Positions 41,478 to 44,842 of a stretch of 44,842 bases of DNA are shown here, in pieces. The notes beneath the pieces were generated by a model. The model was not told the origin of the DNA and did no database searches. It saw only the letters and a list, made by a program, of their open reading frames with translations. Position numbers and translations under genes: made by a program. Numbering within the stretch: position 1 is the first letter of the stretch; the number at the start of each line of letters is the position of its first letter. Origin of the DNA: an uncultured Sphingobacteriales bacterium (GTDB lineage: Bacteria; Bacteroidota; Bacteroidia; Chitinophagales; Chitinophagaceae); contig CAMLFX010000014.1 in NCBI GenBank assembly GCA_946479435.1, positions 1 through 44,842 of the forward strand, written 5' to 3'.

Positions 41478-43865
41478 CTACATCCTCTTCGATTCTTCCA
41501 CATTGCTGTTGTGCTGCTTTACATCTTGCTTCTGGCCAAAATTGTAAGTAAAACCTAACGCAAACTGGCGTGTAGCAAATTGGTTGACACTGCTATTTAC
41601 AATACCTGCACCATTTTGCACTGCTGCATATTGGTATAAATGGAAGGGATCTTCTGCTGATAGTTTAATAGTAGCTGTATCCTTCCATATCTTTTTAGCA
41701 ACGCTTGCTTCGGTCCAGTGACTTGGTTTGTTACGTTCAGTTACACTTTGCAAGTCGCCGCTGTTGTATGCATACAAAGTATCCAGGCTCCAGCCTTTGT
41801 AGGTGAATTGATTCACCACACTTATGGCATGCCCGTCTGATATTGTGATAGAATTGCCATTGGTATCCTGGTAGTCGTTATGATACCATTCGTACGATCC
41901 TGAAAGCGTCCACCACGCAGCTACTTCCTGGCTATAACTTACAGCACAGTGCATATTGGTTTTACTGCCACCATTACCATAAGTATTTTGCAATGCTTTT
42001 GTAACTGCATCGTATATAATAGCGCCTGTATTTATTGTGTTATATACTCTTGCATAAGAAATTTCAGAGAAGATCATGTTCTTATAATTATGCTTCGCTT
42101 CTACAAAATTCCTGAACTCGGGCATCAGGTTGGCATTGCCCGATGTGTAGGTGTATTGAGACAGATAGAATGCAAACGGATTTAAACTGCGGTACGATGG
42201 GCGTTGGATACGCCTGCCTGCATTCACTTCAAAACTATTTTTCTCATCCAGCTTATAGCCTACAAATGCCGTTGGGAATAATGACGTAAGCGAACGGTTA
42301 AAGCTCTGCCCTGTCACTTCCTGCAAACCTTTGATATTTGCATTCTCCATACGCAGCCCCGCTTTTGCCTGCCACTTTTTACCCAGCTGTCTGTCGGCAC
42401 TTACATAGGCAGCATTAATATTCTCTTTGTAAATGAAATTATTGGTGCGTGTCTCATCGTTTTGCCAGTTATCATTCTTGTAAATATCATAGAAGCTACC
42501 CGCTTCATTTCTTACAAGGCTGCTTTTCACACCTGCCTCCAGATTCCATCTATCATTCAGCTTATTGGTATAATCAGCTTTACCAACTGTTACATTCATG
42601 CTTAACGGAAACTGGCTTCTTAATAAAAGGCCTGTAAGTAATTCTACCCCTTGCTCATCAAAGTTTTTACTATCCAGTTTCTGATAGTCCTTCTGTGTCA
42701 GCATCAGGTTATCTACATCTACGGTTATCTCCTGGTCTTTCGTAGGTTTATAACTCATGTTTACATTACTGTTCAAATTTCTTCTCCAGAAACCACGTTG
42801 ATTTTCCGCAGTATTATCAACAATTGTATTATGCACATAGTCGTACATGGTGTTATTGCTAAGGTCGCGCTGGGTATTAGGATGGTAAATGCCTTTTACC
42901 GATGCGCCTATACTTAGTTTATCATTCACTTCATAGTCACCGCCTAATTTCATGCTATTATCACCAAAGGTCTCTTTCTGAAAACTGCTTTGCTCAGTGT
43001 ATTGAGTAATAGCCTGTGTTTGCTGGTCTATAGCTTTGCGGTCTACATGTTGCCTCATATTACCTGTACCATGCAGTTGACTGGCATTGACATAAAGCGA
43101 TAATTTATTTTTCCGGTAATTAACATTGCCTGAGTTGCGGGTAAAGAAGTATGTATTGTCCGATGCTGATAATGCCACATTACCACTAAGACCTGCTTTT
43201 TTATTCTTCCTTAGTTTGATATTGATGATACCTGCATTACCTTCTGCATCGTACTTAGCCGATGGCTGAGTCATCAGGTCGAACTGGGCTACTTCTTCGG
43301 CAGGCAAACTCTTCAGATAGTTAATGAGGTCTTCCCCTGCCAGGTAAGTTTGCTTGCCATTTATCATTACCAATACACCTTTGCCATTCATCGATATATT
43401 GCCACGGCCATCTACAATAACACTCGGTGCCTTGCGCAATAATTCCAGTATACTATTACCTGCCGGTATCGATGCTTGCTCAAAATTCACCGTCATTTTA
43501 CCTAAGCTGGTTTGTATAGTAGGTGCTGTGCTTTTTACAACTACCTCGTTCAGCTGTGTGCTATTGCTCACAAGCACTATTGCTATGTCTTTAATTTGTG
43601 TAAGCGGTTGCAGGTATTTATCGTAACCTACCATTGCTACGTTGAGCAGGTATTCCCCTTCATTCACATTATGAAATACAAATACACCATTGTCATCAGT
43701 CAGTTCAGATTGCACCCATGATGAGTCAGCGGCATTCAGTAATGATACTGTTGCCGCTGCGATCGTTTCATTATCGTCTTTAACAGTGCCGTTTATCTGC
43801 TGCGCCTGCAACAGGTTTGCATACAAGCTAAATGTCATTGTAAGTGTAGCAGTAATGCATTTCAT
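41478..43865 (-). CDS. Outer membrane beta-barrel receptor, second OMP_b-brl_3-type gene
   Basis: A 795-residue homologue of the receptor at 32790-35222. The ATG at 43865 gives the signal peptide MKCITATLTMTFSLYANLLQA; the open frame to 43943 has no signal-like features. Domains: CarboxypepD_reg-like at about 24-105 (INGTVKDDNETIAAATVSLLN), plug-like at about 110-230 (LNEVVVKSTAPTIQTSLGK, NISMNGKGVLVMINGKQTYLAGEDLINYLKSLPAEEV, TQPSAKYDAEGNAGIINIKLRK), then the beta-barrel. Blocks shared with the first receptor are SAKYDA/AGIINIK, NFIYKENINAAYV and RIQRPSY. Substrate unknown. Confidence 0.92.
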   Translation of the reverse strand: MKCITATLTMTFSLYANLLQAQQINGTVKDDNETIAAATVSLLNAADSSWVQSELTDDNGVFVFHNVNEGEYLLNVAMVGYDKYLQPLTQIKDIAIVLVSNSTQLNEVVVKSTAPTIQTSLGKMTVNFEQASIPAGNSILELLRKAPSVIVDGRGNISMNGKGVLVMINGKQTYLAGEDLINYLKSLPAEEVAQFDLMTQPSAKYDAEGNAGIINIKLRKNKKAGLSGNVALSASDNTYFFTRNSGNVNYRKNKLSLYVNASQLHGTGNMRQHVDRKAIDQQTQAITQYTEQSSFQKETFGDNSMKLGGDYEVNDKLSIGASVKGIYHPNTQRDLSNNTMYDYVHNTIVDNTAENQRGFWRRNLNSNVNMSYKPTKDQEITVDVDNLMLTQKDYQKLDSKNFDEQGVELLTGLLLRSQFPLSMNVTVGKADYTNKLNDRWNLEAGVKSSLVRNEAGSFYDIYKNDNWQNDETRTNNFIYKENINAAYVSADRQLGKKWQAKAGLRMENANIKGLQEVTGQSFNRSLTSLFPTAFVGYKLDEKNSFEVNAGRRIQRPSYRSLNPFAFYLSQYTYTSGNANLMPEFRNFVEAKHNYKNMIFSEISYARVYNTINTGAIIYDAVTKALQNTYGNGGSKTNMHCAVSYSQEVAAWWTLSGSYEWYHNDYQDTNGNSITISDGHAISVVNQFTYKGWSLDTLYAYNSGDLQSVTERNKPSHWTEASVAKKIWKDTATIKLSAEDPFHLYQYAAVQNGAGIVNSSVNQFATRQFALGFTYNFGQKQDVKQHNSNVEESKRM

Positions 43866-44044
43866 AAAGGGAAGATTTTTAGATGCTAGTTTGAACTCAC
43901 TATTCTCTATACACAAGTAAAAATAGACAAAACACTTCCACACATAGTTGGCAACATTATATGATTTAGATAAACTTTAACTAAAACAAAAGGCAGCCTT
44001 ATGGGCTGCCTTTTACAATTATGAGTGTTGTTCCTATTATTCAT
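43866..44044. other. Intergenic region between smc and the second receptor gene
   Basis: 179 bp holding the smc terminator at 43988-44014 and the leader of the receptor. No TAnnTTTG element is seen on the minus strand. Confidence 0.4.
43988..44014 (-). terminator. Terminator of smc
   Basis: A perfect 11-bp stem (AAAAGGCAGCC with its complement) and a 5-nt loop, followed on the minus strand by TTTTGTTTTAG, 31 bp past the smc stop. Confidence 0.9.
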
Positions 44045-44842
44045 CTAATTACTCAAACTTCTAAAGTCAACAGGTACCAGTTTACTTACACCAGGCTCTT
44101 GCATGGTAACACCATATATAACATCCACCGAAGCCATTGTTTGCTTGTTGTGGGTTACGATGATGAACTGCGAATTGTCGCTGAACTGGCGTATCATCTG
44201 TGTGAACTTGCCTACGTTCGCATCATCCAAAGGCGCATCCACCTCATCGAGTATACAAAACGGTGCAGGTTTGATTAGGTATATAGCGAACAAGAACGCT
44301 GTTGATGTAAGCGTCTTCTCACCACCCGATAACTGCGTAAGTGTACTTGGCTTTTTACCTTTTGGCTGTGCATATATTTCAATGCCGCTATCTGCTATGT
44401 TATCAGGATCGGTAAGGCGCAGGTCGCACTTATCTTCTGCGGTAAACAGCGCCTTAAATACCTCAACAAAATTCTCACGCACTCTATCGAAGGTTTCTTT
44501 GAATTTACTGTTTGCAGTTAACTCTACCTCCTCTATTGTAGCCAGCAACGAATCTTTAGCGTTTACCAAGTCGGTTTTTTGCTCTACAATAAAATCGTGA
44601 CGGGCTTTCATTTCCGTGAAAGCTTCAATAGCGGTTGGGTTCACCTCACCTATATTTTCTAATCGCTTCCTCAGCCTTTCCGATTCGGCATTCAATTCAT
44701 CTACGCTTAACTCGGTAGTGCGTGGCTGATCCAGTATATCATCCAGGTTTACTTTAAACTCAACACTCAGCCTTTCCTTCATACCTGCCAGCTTCAGCTT
44801 CATATCATTCAGCTTATCCTTAATGCTGTTCAGAAGCGTTTC
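44045..44842 (-). CDS. smc: Chromosome segregation protein SMC, C-terminal part (gene continues beyond the window)
   Basis: The frame is open to the right edge and gives the last 265 residues of the protein; an internal Met at 44803 is not the start. The end of the coiled coil (ELNAESERLRKRLENIGEVNPTAIEAFTEMKARHDFIVEQK) is followed by the ATPase head: signature LTQLSGGEKTLTSTAFLFAIYLIKPAPFC, Walker B ILDEVDAPLDDANVGKF and the D/H loop FIIVTHNKQTM. SMC compacts and segregates chromosomes together with ScpA/ScpB, which are not in the window. The IGEVNPTA and LDEVDAPLDDANV words make the assignment secure and separate it from RecN and SbcC. Confidence 0.97.
   Translation of the reverse strand, partial: ETLLNSIKDKLNDMKLKLAGMKERLSVEFKVNLDDILDQPRTTELSVDELNAESERLRKRLENIGEVNPTAIEAFTEMKARHDFIVEQKTDLVNAKDSLLATIEEVELTANSKFKETFDRVRENFVEVFKALFTAEDKCDLRLTDPDNIADSGIEIYAQPKGKKPSTLTQLSGGEKTLTSTAFLFAIYLIKPAPFCILDEVDAPLDDANVGKFTQMIRQFSDNSQFIIVTHNKQTMASVDVIYGVTMQEPGVSKLVPVDFRSLSN

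Overview
The window looks like chromosomal DNA of a member of the Bacteroidota, most likely the Chitinophagaceae or a close relative; the family-level guess is moderate. The evidence is a type IX secretion (T9SS) sorting domain, two outer-membrane beta-barrel receptors with carboxypeptidase-D-like N-termini, a Bacteroidota-type RpoZ-like protein behind bamD, and -7 elements of the TAnnTTTG type. Peptidoglycan should be of the meso-diaminopimelate type, because MurE carries a DNPR motif. I saw no rRNA, tRNA, CRISPR array, transposase or prophage gene.

Positions 1-21.7 kb: all 18 genes lie on the minus strand. Reading in the direction of transcription from 21.6 kb down to 5.6 kb is a complete Bacteroidota division and cell wall (dcw) cluster: mraZ, rsmH, ftsL, ftsI, murE, mraY, murD, ftsW, murG, murC, ftsQ, ftsA, ftsZ. 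Most junctions are overlaps or gaps of a few bases, and a strong terminator lies after ftsZ. Downstream are a small exported protein, a large T9SS-exported propeller protein, an ECF sigma factor, rsmE and a DUF4159 gene cut by the window edge.

Positions 21.6-21.9 kb: the divergent mraZ/bamD intergenic region is the most interesting non-coding stretch. It holds three perfect DnaA boxes (TTATCCACA), a 10-bp-phased MraZ-type operator and a consensus promoter for bamD. Gene orientation switches here from all minus to mostly plus. This fits either a chromosomal replication origin or DnaA control of the division cluster.

Positions 21.9-32.7 kb, mostly plus strand: bamD-rpoZ, a YjjG-type nucleotidase, a DUF721/DciA-like gene, a lipoprotein, dnaK, a tiny charged protein, a DinB-fold protein and a trans-sulfuration PLP enzyme. 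They are followed by a four-helix-bundle (S23/IVP) gene framed by inverted repeats, a thiolase, an ACMSD-type decarboxylase and a small Cys-rich lipoprotein.

Positions 32.8-44.8 kb: an outer-membrane receptor gene is divergent from a propeller-type sensor kinase and its NarL-type response regulator. Beyond these are an alpha/beta hydrolase, an APC permease, a second receptor of the same family, and the 3' part of smc at the right edge.
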